A DNA stretch of 64,000 bases from Anaerocolumna sp. MB42-C2 (GCF_030913705.1 NZ_CP133190.1:1674001-1738000); one strand, 5' to 3'. Shown: positions 25,848-34,732, counted from the first letter of the stretch. Notes: a model not told the origin generated them from the sequence alone. Numbers and translations: made by a program.

Positions 25848-26414
25848 ATGAGTTATATCCCAACTGTCTTAGAAGCATATGATTTATTGAAGCAATATAA
25901 TAAGGATGAGTTCCATTTAAAACATGGAAAAATTGTTTCCGGTGTTATGGGTTATTTTGCAAAAGAGTATGACCCAGGCAAAGTAGATTATTGGAAAGTA
26001 GTCGGTATGCTCCACGATCTGGATTTTGAACTTTATCCTGAAGAGCATTGTATTAAAAGCCAGGAATTAATGAAAGGCCTTGGTCTGGATGAGGGTATTA
26101 TAAGAGCCACTGCCAGCCATGGCTATGGTATTACTGTAGATATAAAACCGGAATTATTTATGGAGAAAGTATTGTATGCAGTGGATGAATTAACCGGTTT
26201 AATCGGCGCCGTCGCTATCATGCGTCCTTCTAAAAGCGTATCGGATCTGGAAGTGAAATCGGTTATGAAAAAATATAAAACTGTCAATTTTGCTGCCGGA
26301 TGCTCCAGGGAAGTTATAAATAATGGGGCTAATATGCTGGGATGGGAAGTAAGTGAATTAATTGATAAGACCATACTGGCTATGAGAAGTCTGATACCGG
26401 ATATGGAAATTTAA
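25848..26414 (+). CDS. HD-domain metal-dependent phosphohydrolase-like protein
   Basis: The 188-residue cytoplasmic protein has the order His (LKHGKIV, His26), His-Asp (MLHDLDF, His56-Asp57), His (PEEH, His67) and ASHG (about 87-90), which matches HD hydrolases of the HDIG-like group. These act on nucleotides or phosphorylated small molecules. AGGAG six bases upstream of the ATG sets the start. It has its own promoter and is followed by a 20-bp perfect hairpin. Neighbours are unrelated (radical SAM gene divergently, M23 peptidase convergent), so the substrate cannot be inferred from context. Confidence 0.85.
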   Translation: MSYIPTVLEAYDLLKQYNKDEFHLKHGKIVSGVMGYFAKEYDPGKVDYWKVVGMLHDLDFELYPEEHCIKSQELMKGLGLDEGIIRATASHGYGITVDIKPELFMEKVLYAVDELTGLIGAVAIMRPSKSVSDLEVKSVMKKYKTVNFAAGCSREVINNGANMLGWEVSELIDKTILAMRSLIPDMEI

Positions 26415-26418
26415 TGAA

Positions 26419-26470
26419 ATATAATACGGACAGCGGTATTCTCTTTTGTCTACCGCTGTCCGTATTATAT
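26419..26470. terminator. Bidirectional terminator hairpin between convergent genes
   Basis: A perfect 20-bp inverted repeat (26419-26438 with 26451-26470) and 12-base loop lie five bases after the HD gene stop, between it and the M23 gene that ends at 26573. There is no long T-run on either side, so the termination role rests on position and stem strength. Confidence 0.6.
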
Positions 26471-26572
26471 GTTAAACAATGTTACTGTATCGTTTTACGC
26501 AGGTTTATTTTTAATCTATAGGTTTATTATTTTACTGTATATTTCCCTGAATTCATCTTGATCTATATTTCC

Positions 26573-27868
26573 CTAGTTTCCATCTTGATTTTTATTTTCT
26601 TGTGTGTTTCCCTGATTCTTTTCTTTACTGTTATTGTCCGGAGTGTTACTCTGGTTTTCTTCTTTACTGTTATTGTCCGGGGTGATACCCTGGTTTTCTT
26701 CTTTCATTTCACCAGGAGACGATTCATCCGTATTATGCTTTATATTTGTATTTTTAATTTTATCTTTATTTTTAATATAATAATCCACAGCCGGATCTTT
26801 TATCTCATAAATCCGGTTCCATTCTTTTGTCTCCATATTTTTAACAGTTTCTGAACGGTTACGGTATAAAAACTTAACAATATCATAACAGTCTACCCAG
26901 ATTTCATTATATCCCTCTTTTTGCGATTCATCAAAAATCAACTGCATACCAAAATGGAGATGAGGTGTATCTATATTATTGACATTTTCATTGGCGCTGT
27001 AACCAGTCCTGCCAAGATATCCGATTACATCTCCCGCCTGAACTATACCTCCCACTGCTAAGGATTTATTATACGGGAAATTTTTTCTCAAATGAGCATA
27101 ATAATAATACCGTTTGCCATCAAAGCTGCGAATACCGATTCGCCAGCCTCCATATTGGTTCCAGCCTAAAGCTTCCACATATCCGGATTCTACGGCAATG
27201 ACAGGAGTGCCTGTCTGCCCCATCATATCATGACCAAGATGTCTTCTCTTATAACCGTAACTTCTGGATACTCCAAAATCATCATAATCGCTGTATGGAA
27301 AATATTTTGCAATAGGTAAAAAGGCTTTCAGCCCGTATTTTTTTACCCAGACTTTTTCCTGAGTGTTTTCTTCCGTGTTGTTTTCTGTGCTGTTTTCCTT
27401 CTTTTCTTCTGTGCTGCTTTCTTTTGGTACCTGTATCTCATATTCACCTACAAAGCCACCGAGTACCGCACTATAGGCCTCATAATAATAATTATAGTAT
27501 TTAAGTTCTTCTGTCAGTGAACCGATGCTTTCTTCCTTGCTTTGAAGTTTTTGGACTAATGCATTTAAATCTTTTTCTTTGTACCTGGAAAAGTCTCCTC
27601 CATATCTGGTTCCCAAGTATGCTAACAGTTCAATCCAGTTCAGCTTCACATCCTGCTTCTGGGATTCAACATCATATTCATAGGCTTTTCCCATGGCAGA
27701 AGAACAGACATCAAAGTCTACCCATTTTATATATTCTTTCGTCTCGGAATTAGGAAAAAAAGCACCTATAGATCCATCCATATTTTCATAAAACATATAG
27801 GAAACCAGAGCAAATAATATGATAAGTTCACCTATTATTCCATATTTGATTTTAACCCTTTTAATCAT
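26573..27868 (-). CDS. Membrane-anchored M23 (LytM-like) metallopeptidase
   Basis: The 431-residue protein begins with basic residues and a single membrane anchor (about 9-27, GIIGELIILFALVSYMFY) and no cleavable signal. Then comes a charged stalk (about 80-170) with coiled-coil-like Glu/Lys sequence, and an M23 catalytic domain with zinc ligands HLGHDMMG and the HLHF motif. The C-terminus is a low-complexity Asn/Glu/Lys tail made of near-identical 13-residue units. It should cut peptidoglycan cross-bridges or stem peptides outside the membrane, and a role in sporulation engulfment (SpoIIQ-like) or wall remodelling is possible. The ATG at 27868 has GAGGG upstream; the earlier GTG is less likely. 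Confidence 0.85.
   Translation of the reverse strand: MIKRVKIKYGIIGELIILFALVSYMFYENMDGSIGAFFPNSETKEYIKWVDFDVCSSAMGKAYEYDVESQKQDVKLNWIELLAYLGTRYGGDFSRYKEKDLNALVQKLQSKEESIGSLTEELKYYNYYYEAYSAVLGGFVGEYEIQVPKESSTEEKKENSTENNTEENTQEKVWVKKYGLKAFLPIAKYFPYSDYDDFGVSRSYGYKRRHLGHDMMGQTGTPVIAVESGYVEALGWNQYGGWRIGIRSFDGKRYYYYAHLRKNFPYNKSLAVGGIVQAGDVIGYLGRTGYSANENVNNIDTPHLHFGMQLIFDESQKEGYNEIWVDCYDIVKFLYRNRSETVKNMETKEWNRIYEIKDPAVDYYIKNKDKIKNTNIKHNTDESSPGEMKEENQGITPDNNSKEENQSNTPDNNSKEKNQGNTQENKNQDGN
26611..26698. repeat. 39-bp tandem repeats encoding the M23 peptidase tail
   Basis: Two near-identical 39-bp units and a partial third lie at the 3' end of the M23 gene, giving the repeated protein unit EENQxxTPDNNSK. 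The period is a multiple of three, so copy-number changes keep the frame. This makes it a candidate for length variation among strains. Confidence 0.7.
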
Positions 27869-28176
27869 GAGCACCCTCACATATAAACTGTAATATAATT
27901 TTATGATTTATGGTGTGCAAAAATTCCCTGTCTCAAATAAAGATTATTTATTTTACCAATAAATATTATAACTTACGTATCCTAATTCCGAACAAAAAAT
28001 AATAACGGAATATTCACCTGAAAAAATGATTCCTAATCAATTTTCTATCTTTACTAAATAAACATCTTTTCAGTTTGGAAAAATATGCTATAATTAAGAG
28101 TACAGTTAAAAATTATAGGATAAGGGGCTATGAACCAGTATTTTGGTTATATAATACCCCCTGGAAAGAGGTTACC
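27869..28176. other. Divergent intergenic region, M23 peptidase / oligoendopeptidase F
   Basis: The region is AT-rich and contains the extended -10 promoter at 28086-28094 for pepF. An in-frame ATG at 28075 exists upstream of pepF, but the extra 34 residues are unlike PepF proteins and lack a ribosome site. No other gene is seen. Confidence 0.5.
28086..28094 (+). promoter_or_regulatory. Extended -10 promoter of pepF
   Basis: TGCTATAAT is an exact extended -10 (TG at 28086, TATAAT at 28089-28094). The -35 position shows no TTGACA, which is usual for extended -10 promoters. The leader is about 75 bases. Confidence 0.5.
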
Positions 28177-29934
28177 ATGAATTCAGAATGGTCATTAGAT
28201 GTGCTTTATAAAGGATATCAGGATGAGGCTTTTCAAAGCGATTTAGAGAAATTTAAAGATTTAATCCAGACAATCAAAGGATATGTAAAAACACTAAAGG
28301 AACATACGGAAGAAATTGCAGTTCCGGAATTAGTCTCTTACCTTGAGGACTATACCGTACTTGCAAGTAAATTAAGCTCATACCTATTTCTTCGTCAATC
28401 CACTGATACAACGGATAGTGAAACAACTGCGCTACTCGGCAAGGTTGAAGAACTTGACAGTACCTTATCAAAAGAAATCGCTATGATTAAAAAATATATC
28501 GCAAAAGCCGAAAAATTGGATCAGTTAATTGAAACAAATGAAAAATTAAAAGGTTATAACTATTATTTACAGGAAATTAAAAAAGACTCCAAATATGCAT
28601 TAAGTGATGAGGTGGAGGAGGTAATTGCCAGGCTGAATTTATCAGCCGGTTCTGCCTGGTCGATGATGCAGCAATATCTAACCTCAACCCTTGAGGTAGA
28701 TTATAACGGCGAAAAAACTACCCTTCCTGCCATACGTAATCTAGCATACAACAGTGATCCCACTGTAAGAAAAAGTGCATATGAAGCAGAATTAGCTTCT
28801 TATCATAAGATAAAAGATTCGGTCGCATTTTCCTTAAATAATTTAAAATCCCAGGTGAACACCATCGTTGATTTAAGAGGTTATGAATCTGCTTTATCCA
28901 TGACTCTGATTCAGTCTAAAATGAAACAGGAAACTCTTACTGCTATGTTTACCGCAATTAAAGAATATTTGCCAAAATTTCATGCTTATCTTAGAAGAAA
29001 AGCTGAAATTCTGGGACATCAAAACGGACTTCCCTGGTATGAATTATTCGCTCCCCTTGGCGAATCCAGCCGTACTTTTACTACAGAGGAAGCTAAGAAA
29101 TATTTAGTTTCTCATTTTCGTGGATTTGCAGATGATTTGGCAGATATGATTGAAGAAGCTTTTGATAAGGAATGGATTGATTTCTATCCACATGCCGGAA
29201 AAGTGGGCGGTGCTTACTGCGATAATCTCCCATATGTAAAGCAAAGTCGTATTTTAACTAATTTTGACGGTACTTTAAGTGATGTGGTTACTTTAGCCCA
29301 CGAACTGGGTCATGCCTATCATGGGCTTAATATACAGGAGCATTTGCCGCTAAATTGGGATTATTCCATGCCGGTTGCGGAAACCGCTTCAACTTTTAAT
29401 GAAACAGTTATTATGAATGCAGCAATAAAAGAGGCAGAAGGTCAGGAAAAACTAGCACTTGTAGAAAGTCAGCTACAGGATGTTACTCAGATTATCTGTG
29501 ACATTTATTCCCGCTTTTTATTTGAAAGCGCAGTATTTGAAAAACGCAAAGAAGCCTTTTTATTTTCACCGACATTAGAAGAAATGATGCTAAACGCCCA
29601 GAAAGAAGCCTATGGTAATGGACTTGACCACTCACAACTGCATCCGTTTATGTGGATCTGCAAGAGTCACTATTACAGTGATTCCATGAATTTCTATAAC
29701 TTTCCTTATGCTTTCGGCGGATTATTTGCAAGGGGATTATACGCTCAGTATCAGGAAGAGGGTGCCGCATTTGTGCCAAAATACCGTGCCTTACTGAATG
29801 CAACAACAGTAAGTTCCGTCGAAGATGTTGCTCTTATGGCGAATATCGATTTGACTAACCCGGATTTCTGGAGACAAAGCCTTGAGACTGTTTCTGATTC
29901 CATCGACTTGTTTATGGAATTAAGTAATTATTAA
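28177..29934 (+). CDS. pepF: Oligoendopeptidase F family metallopeptidase (M3)
   Basis: The 585-residue cytoplasmic protein starts MNSEWSLDVLYKGY, the usual PepF N-terminus, with GAGG five bases before the ATG. The zinc-binding motif HELGH is at 375-379, with the downstream glutamate in VAETASTFNE about 24 residues later. Other PepF text is PHAGKVGGAYC and YNFPYAFGGLFA near the C-terminus. It hydrolyses short peptides of about 7-17 residues. It is one of several peptidases in the window that could process peptides brought in by the Opp and Dpp systems, but it is transcribed on its own and ends in a terminator. Confidence 0.93.
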   Translation: MNSEWSLDVLYKGYQDEAFQSDLEKFKDLIQTIKGYVKTLKEHTEEIAVPELVSYLEDYTVLASKLSSYLFLRQSTDTTDSETTALLGKVEELDSTLSKEIAMIKKYIAKAEKLDQLIETNEKLKGYNYYLQEIKKDSKYALSDEVEEVIARLNLSAGSAWSMMQQYLTSTLEVDYNGEKTTLPAIRNLAYNSDPTVRKSAYEAELASYHKIKDSVAFSLNNLKSQVNTIVDLRGYESALSMTLIQSKMKQETLTAMFTAIKEYLPKFHAYLRRKAEILGHQNGLPWYELFAPLGESSRTFTTEEAKKYLVSHFRGFADDLADMIEEAFDKEWIDFYPHAGKVGGAYCDNLPYVKQSRILTNFDGTLSDVVTLAHELGHAYHGLNIQEHLPLNWDYSMPVAETASTFNETVIMNAAIKEAEGQEKLALVESQLQDVTQIICDIYSRFLFESAVFEKRKEAFLFSPTLEEMMLNAQKEAYGNGLDHSQLHPFMWICKSHYYSDSMNFYNFPYAFGGLFARGLYAQYQEEGAAFVPKYRALLNATTVSSVEDVALMANIDLTNPDFWRQSLETVSDSIDLFMELSNY

Positions 29935-30021
29935 TATTAACTATTTCTGATTTATTTATAATATCGAATGTTTACAATTAAAGGTTGTATTAAATATTGA
30001 GACCAAAAATAAGTGTTAAGA

Positions 30022-30080
30022 AGAGGGTGTCGCAAAATCACTAAAACAGAGTGATGGAGCAATACCCTCTTTCTATTTGT
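30022..30080 (+). terminator. Terminator of pepF
   Basis: AGAGGGT (30022-30028) and ACCCTCT (30064-30070) enclose an inner ATCACT/AGTGAT hairpin. The sequence TTCTATTTG follows. It lies 88 bases after the pepF stop and may also serve the convergent nitroreductase gene. Confidence 0.65.
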
Positions 30081-30095
30081 TTCGCCATTCGGCCC

Positions 30096-30632
30096 CTATT
30101 CATTCACTGTTTCAGTATAACTTTCGTACATCACAGTATGAGAGATTGGTTTTCTTTCTACGCTATGACGATCTGGATTTAAAAATCCTTTCTTGGGATA
30201 CCCCAAGAAAAGCAATGCAGTCGGTTCTATGTATTCCGGAATATAAAATTTTTTTCGGATTATATTTGGGTCAAACAAACCAACCATTACGCTTCCAATG
30301 TTCAATTCTCTTGCTGCCAGCATCATGTGGTCACAAATAATACCAATATCTAAATCTCCTGAACATTTCTGGTCAAATGGACGTATTAGTTCATTTCTTG
30401 TATCCCGGCATATAATCAGAACGTTTTGTGAGCCAAATGTCTGATACGCTTCCTGCACCTTAGTTAAATTCTCCGGGGTTTGAACAACTATAATTCGTTG
30501 CGGCTGCCGGTTGCAGGCCGAAGGCGCAACACGACCAACAGACAGTATTCTATCCAAATCTGTCTTTGAGATTTTTTCGTCTGTAAATCCACGTGTGGTA
30601 CAACGTGCTTTTGCTAATTCAAAAAAGTCCAT
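30096..30632 (-). CDS. Nitroreductase family FMN oxidoreductase
   Basis: The 178-residue protein starts at 30632, with GGAGGG six bases upstream. Family features are ARCTTRGFTDEKI near the N-terminus (FMN phosphate-binding region), GRVAPSACNRQPQRIIVV at about 35-52, and ALLFLGYPKKG in the C-terminal part. These enzymes use NAD(P)H and FMN to reduce nitro or quinone compounds. It is divergent from a TetR regulator with a shared operator region, so its expression probably responds to a toxic compound sensed by that regulator. It is a good candidate for detoxification or a stress role. Confidence 0.88.
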   Translation of the reverse strand: MDFFELAKARCTTRGFTDEKISKTDLDRILSVGRVAPSACNRQPQRIIVVQTPENLTKVQEAYQTFGSQNVLIICRDTRNELIRPFDQKCSGDLDIGIICDHMMLAARELNIGSVMVGLFDPNIIRKKFYIPEYIEPTALLFLGYPKKGFLNPDRHSVERKPISHTVMYESYTETVNE

Positions 30633-30700
30633 TTTATTCCCTCCATACAAATACGAATAAAGATTCATATTCTTATAATAACATTAAAATAATTCTCCGT

Positions 30701-30734
30701 CAATAGAATGCGAATAAAAGTTCGCATTCTATTG
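30701..30734. promoter_or_regulatory. TetR operator between nitroreductase and TetR genes
   Basis: CAATAGAATGCGAA (30701-30714) and TTCGCATTCTATTG (30721-30734) form a perfect 14-bp inverted repeat with a six-base spacer. A weaker GAATaaagATTC site lies at 30655-30666, nearer the nitroreductase start. Both intergenic promoters would be covered by a bound dimer. Confidence 0.8.
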
Positions 30735-30779
30735 ATTTTCCATCTATGAACCTATATAATTATACTGGAGGTGAGACGA

Positions 30780-31379
30780 GTGAAAGAAATACGAAAACCA
30801 GTCCAAAAACGATCCATGGAGAAAAAGAACAAAATTGCAGAAGTTGGATTCGAACTGTTTTGCGAAAAAGGATATCATGGAACAAATACAATTGAAATTG
30901 CGAAACAAGCTAATGTATCGATCGGTGCGTTATACAGTTATTTCAAGGATAAACGGGACATCTATATTGCTGCATTTGAGCAGTACATCAATTCATTTTC
31001 ACATGTTTTGCATGAAAGATTAGAAGATTCTCAGCAGCCGTTTTGTCTTTCCACGTTTATTGATAGATGGGTTACGATCTATATTGAAGTATATGCCTCG
31101 TCAAATCAGGCTTTAGCTCAATTAAGAATGGTAATGATGGAAGACGAAAAAATTAATCACTACTTTTGTGATTTTGAAGTTGAATTTGTATTAGAAATTG
31201 TTAATATTTTGAACAGGAATAACATCTTTTTTGAAGACCTGTCGGAAAAGGTCTATGCATCCTGCATATTGATAGATGCGTTATGCCGCGAAAAATCCTC
31301 TTTTCCACACGACAAGTTAAATTATAAAGTCCTGGAAACTCAAATAAAAAAATCCATATTCTATCTGCTGAGTGCATAG
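30780..31379 (+). CDS. TetR family transcriptional regulator
   Basis: The 199-residue protein has a TetR helix-turn-helix (GFELFCEKGYHGTNTIEIAKQANVSIGALYSYFKDKRDIY, about 27-66) and a ligand-binding C-terminal domain. The start is the GTG at 30780 with GGAGG eight bases upstream. An earlier in-frame GTG at 30771 overlaps the ribosome site. It is divergent from the nitroreductase gene; a perfect 14-bp inverted repeat lies between them. It should repress the nitroreductase and itself until a ligand binds. A small hairpin follows the gene. Confidence 0.9.
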   Translation: MKEIRKPVQKRSMEKKNKIAEVGFELFCEKGYHGTNTIEIAKQANVSIGALYSYFKDKRDIYIAAFEQYINSFSHVLHERLEDSQQPFCLSTFIDRWVTIYIEVYASSNQALAQLRMVMMEDEKINHYFCDFEVEFVLEIVNILNRNNIFFEDLSEKVYASCILIDALCREKSSFPHDKLNYKVLETQIKKSIFYLLSA

Positions 31380-31390
31380 ATCCATATAAT

Positions 31391-31420
31391 GATGCAGGCA
31401 AGCTGCATCTATTTTGACCT
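31391..31420 (+). terminator. Terminator of the TetR gene
   Basis: GATGCAG (31391-31397) and CTGCATC (31403-31409) pair around GCAAG. The sequence TATTTTG follows. It lies eleven bases past the stop codon. Confidence 0.65.
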
Positions 31421-31538
31421 AATCTTTTTGCAACAGTCAATGGGAACTTGAAAACGTACAAGTCTTATACTCACTAGTCCTTAGTCTGTTAAAGGTTGTG
31501 ATTGAATTGTAGCAAAACTCTAAATATATAAAAATTCA

Positions 31539-32867
31539 TTAATGTATAAAAGAATGAAGTTTCCATTTACCGTTAATAAATCGAACCAAAAAGCAGATCG
31601 CCCTAAACAACCAATCAATTGTCATGGCAATCCATACGCCCAACACACCAAGCTTTAAAAAGTCAGCTAAGATATAACTGAAACCGATTCTCCATAACCA
31701 CATGGAAATAATTGAAATGACCATGGTATATTTTACATCATTTGCAGCCCGGATGGCATTGGGTAAAGAAAAGGCAACCGGCCATATGGTACAACAGCAG
31801 ATACTATGATAAACAATCAGCTGTAAGGTAAGTGCGTTCGTCTCCGATGATAAATTAAAGATATTAACAATTGGATATCTTAATAAAATAATTCCTATGT
31901 TAAGTATCAACATTATGATATATGTAAGTTTCAGCAATTTAATCGTGTATTTCTTCGCTTGTACGTAATCCCCTGCACCTACACACTGTCCTACTACCGT
32001 AATCATCGCAAGCCCTATACCGTTACCTGGAATAATTTCAAGTCCGGCAATGGTCTGTGCAACAGCATTTGCAGACATAGCAACCGTACCAAAACTGGCA
32101 GTGAGGCCCTGCACTAAAATTTTCCCTATTTGAAATATACCATTCTCAATTCCATTCGGAACACCTATTTGTAAGATACGTTTAATCATTGGTATGTCTA
32201 ATTCTAACCTCATAACATGATTAATATAGATCGGATTCTTTTTATTGCGAATCAAAAAGAGCATAATTAAAGCAGCAGAAATTCGGGCTAATAAGGCAGG
32301 TATAGAAACACCCATAACCCCCATATGAAATCCCATAACCAGAACAGCACTTCCAACTATGTTAATGACATTCATAATCAGTGATGCGTACATGGAAATT
32401 TTTGAATTTCCCATAACTCGAAACAAAGCCGCACAGGAATTATAAATTGCTAAAAAAGGGAATGAAAACGATGTTACATAGAAATAAATTCTTGCATTTT
32501 TCATTACTGCCGCATCGATATCGCCATAAATAGTCCTTAGTATATAATAATTACCTATTAAAGAGAAAATCATAATAATAAGTGATATCAGAGTAGAAAT
32601 AAGTAATAATTGTTTCGCTGATTTACAGGCATTATCCGTTTCTTTGTGACCGAGGTATTGAGCGGCTACGACTGCTCCCCCTGTTGCCAGAGATGAAAAT
32701 ATTGTAATGAGTAATACATTCAATGTGTCCACCAAGGATACACCCGAAACTGCTACTTCTCCGGCTCTTGCTACCATTATAATATTTACCATACCTACGG
32801 TTACGGCCAAAAGCTGCTCTATAATAAGTGGAATAATGAGTTTATATAGTTGTTTATTAGTGAACAT
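31539..32867 (-). CDS. MATE family multidrug/Na+ antiporter
   Basis: This 442-residue membrane protein has about twelve membrane segments. Its sequence has the MATE text PLIIEQLLAVTVGMVNIIMV near the N-terminus, SGVSLVDTL, GGAVVAAQYLG and the second-half repeat GIENGIFQIGKILVQGL. The ATG at 32867 is preceded by GAGGAG six bases upstream, better than the ATG eight codons earlier. MATE proteins export drugs or metabolites in exchange for Na+ or H+. It is divergent from a TipA-like MerR gene, so it may be that regulator's target. Confidence 0.92.
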   Translation of the reverse strand: MFTNKQLYKLIIPLIIEQLLAVTVGMVNIIMVARAGEVAVSGVSLVDTLNVLLITIFSSLATGGAVVAAQYLGHKETDNACKSAKQLLLISTLISLIIMIFSLIGNYYILRTIYGDIDAAVMKNARIYFYVTSFSFPFLAIYNSCAALFRVMGNSKISMYASLIMNVINIVGSAVLVMGFHMGVMGVSIPALLARISAALIMLFLIRNKKNPIYINHVMRLELDIPMIKRILQIGVPNGIENGIFQIGKILVQGLTASFGTVAMSANAVAQTIAGLEIIPGNGIGLAMITVVGQCVGAGDYVQAKKYTIKLLKLTYIIMLILNIGIILLRYPIVNIFNLSSETNALTLQLIVYHSICCCTIWPVAFSLPNAIRAANDVKYTMVISIISMWLWRIGFSYILADFLKLGVLGVWIAMTIDWLFRAICFLVRFINGKWKLHSFIH

Positions 32868-33229
32868 GCTCTTCTCCTCGGTAGTCTGCATGATTTACGA
32901 ACTGAGCCTAAAATTTACGTTACGTTTTGTATCATATCATAATGGAATATTTTAAACAATGTTTTATATTGTATAATTATTAGATAGATATAACATACCC
33001 ACAGAATACTATCTTCAGGTGTATAAAATTGGGGATATAGAATCAAACAGGAAGCACAGGACAATATCTTAATATTAAAATAATTAAAATAAAAAATATA
33101 AAAGTATTGACATTTACGCAGCGTAATAGTCTATGATAAAACTTGCAAGAATACATCGATGATTCTTAAAGTAAAGCAATCTCTGATTTTATTACAAGAG
33201 ACGTTATTACAAAAAGAGAGGAGATTTTT
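32868..33229. other. Divergent region, MATE exporter / TipA-like regulator
   Basis: The 362 bases hold the 19-bp-spacer promoter of the MerR gene (33107-33137) and AT-rich sequence in front of the MATE gene with a TTGTTT-N17-TATGAT promoter candidate on the minus strand. No gene is seen. Confidence 0.5.
33107..33137 (+). promoter_or_regulatory. MerR-type promoter with 19-bp spacer and operator
   Basis: TTGACA (33107-33112) and TATGAT (33132-33137) are 19 bases apart, the long spacing used by MerR-regulated promoters. The spacer contains a palindrome, TTACGC-A-GCGTAA (33114-33126). The promoter points at the adjacent MerR gene, indicating autoregulation. Confidence 0.8.
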
Positions 33230-33994
33230 ATGGAATATACGGTTCAAAAATTAGCGAATATGGCAGGAGTCAGTACAAGAACTCTCAGGTATTACGACGA
33301 GATCGGACTTTTAAAACCTGCAAGAATTAATTCCTCCGGGTATCGTATTTACGGGACCTCTGAGGTAAACCGTTTACAACAGATACTATTCTACAGGGAA
33401 TTGGGAGTTAATCTTAACGATATCAGTGATATTGTAACTGCACCATCCTTTGATGGAGCCAAAGCGTTAAGGGAACACCATGAAAAACTTCTTGAAAAGA
33501 GAGAACAACTTAACCAATTAATTGCTAATGTTGAAAAAACAATAGCTGTAACCGAAGGGAGAACAATCATGTCGGATAAAGAAAAATTTGAAGGATTTAA
33601 ACAGACTCTTATAGATGAAAATGAAAAAAAATACGGTAAAGAAATCCGTGAAAAATACGGTAAAGAAACCGTAGAGAAATCGAATCGAAAAATCAAAAAT
33701 ATGACGGAAGAAGAATATGAAACGGTATCAAAATTAGCGGAAGAAATAAACTTAAAATTAAAAGAAGCATATAAAACCGGGGACCCGGCTGGTGAACTGT
33801 CCCAGGAAGTTGCGGATCTTCACCGGAAATGGCTGTGCTTTTATTGGGATAGTTATTCAGGGGAAGCACATGCCGGGATAGCGCAAATGTATGTAGATGA
33901 TGAACGTTTTACCGCATATTATGATAAAGAACAACCAGGTACCGCCAAGTTCTTAAGAGATGCTATTTTTATTTATACTGGTACCAAGAATTAA
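33230..33994 (+). CDS. MerR family regulator with TipAS-type antibiotic-binding domain
   Basis: The 254-residue protein has an N-terminal MerR helix-turn-helix and wing (EYTVQKLANMAGVSTRTLRYYDEIGLLKPARINSSGYRIY, about 2-42), a dimerising coiled coil (about 78-110) and a TipAS-like C-terminal domain. That domain includes LAEEINLKLKEAYKTGDPAGELSQEVADLHRKWLCFYWD and the aromatic tail HAGIAQMYVDDERFTAYYD. TipAS domains bind peptide antibiotics, sometimes covalently. The promoter in front has the 19-bp spacer and operator typical of this family. The likely target besides itself is the divergent MATE exporter. AGAGAGGAG precedes the ATG. Confidence 0.9.
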   Translation: MEYTVQKLANMAGVSTRTLRYYDEIGLLKPARINSSGYRIYGTSEVNRLQQILFYRELGVNLNDISDIVTAPSFDGAKALREHHEKLLEKREQLNQLIANVEKTIAVTEGRTIMSDKEKFEGFKQTLIDENEKKYGKEIREKYGKETVEKSNRKIKNMTEEEYETVSKLAEEINLKLKEAYKTGDPAGELSQEVADLHRKWLCFYWDSYSGEAHAGIAQMYVDDERFTAYYDKEQPGTAKFLRDAIFIYTGTKN

Positions 33995-34088
33995 ATTGAC
34001 ACTTAAATAACCAGGATAAACTTGTGATTACGATTTTTTACTAGTTTATATTGATGTAAGAAAATATGCTTAATCCTAACTCTTGAAT

Positions 34089-34129
34089 AATGGTATGCCA
34101 GGAAATCTTTATTATCCTGGCATACCATT
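34089..34129. terminator. Bidirectional terminator hairpin
   Basis: AATGGTATGCCAGGA (34089-34103) and its exact complement (34115-34129) lie between the convergent MerR and DJ-1/PfpI genes. U-runs are weak on both sides, so the assignment rests on position and a 15-bp perfect stem. Confidence 0.65.
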
Positions 34130-34135
34130 AAATAT

Positions 34136-34732
34136 TTATATCTCATCTCCGGCAAAAATATCATTGTCCCGATCTGAATTCCATATATATTCTATCCTTT
34201 GCGCTATTTCTTTTGCTTTGCCCAATCCAAATTGGTCTGCTACAAATCCCAAAGCCATATCCATACCGGCGGATACCCCCGATGAAGTGTAATATTTACC
34301 ATCTGTTACCCATCTCGCTTTTTTTATCCAATATACCTCCATATCAACTGACATCACCCACTGAAAGGCATTTTTATTGGATGTTGCTCTTCGATTCTTT
34401 AACAATCCGGTTTTGGCCAATAACGCTGATCCGGTACATACAGTTAGACAGAAAAGGGACTGCTCAGCTATATTCTTTAATTGATAAATGAACTCCTCAT
34501 TAGACACCAGTTCTCTGGTACCCTGCCCTCCCGGAATTATAAGAATACTCTGTTTTTCCATTGTATTAAGCGGTTCTGTAACAACCTGTGTACCCTGGCT
34601 GCTTATAACTATCCCACCCTCCGGTGAATAAAATTTTATCTTGTATTCCTCTGGTAATTTACCCAATACCTCTACCGGACCAAAAACATCTAAAGTTTCA
34701 AAATCGTGAAACAGGATAATATTAATATTCAT
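34136..34732 (-). CDS. DJ-1/PfpI family protein (glutamine-amidotransferase-like)
   Basis: This 198-residue cytoplasmic protein has the DJ-1/PfpI fold: IILFHDFETLDVFGPVEVL at the N-terminus, SILIIPGGQGTREL in the middle, and the nucleophile elbow TVCTGSALLAKTG with Cys99. The segment GVSAGMDMALGFV is typical of the subgroup close to ThiJ and AraC-type amidotransferase domains. Members include isonitrile hydratases, chaperone-like and protease-like proteins, so function cannot be fixed. It is encoded alone on the minus strand. Confidence 0.82.
   Translation of the reverse strand: MNINIILFHDFETLDVFGPVEVLGKLPEEYKIKFYSPEGGIVISSQGTQVVTEPLNTMEKQSILIIPGGQGTRELVSNEEFIYQLKNIAEQSLFCLTVCTGSALLAKTGLLKNRRATSNKNAFQWVMSVDMEVYWIKKARWVTDGKYYTSSGVSAGMDMALGFVADQFGLGKAKEIAQRIEYIWNSDRDNDIFAGDEI

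Noticed and set aside
26611..26698. Possible CRISPR repeats
   Set aside because: The repeats are directly adjoining, in-frame and coding for an Asn-rich protein tail; there are no spacers.
28075..28176. N-terminal extension of PepF from an upstream ATG
   Set aside because: The extra residues have no ribosome site and overlap the extended -10 promoter; the ATG at 28177 has GAGG and matches family length.
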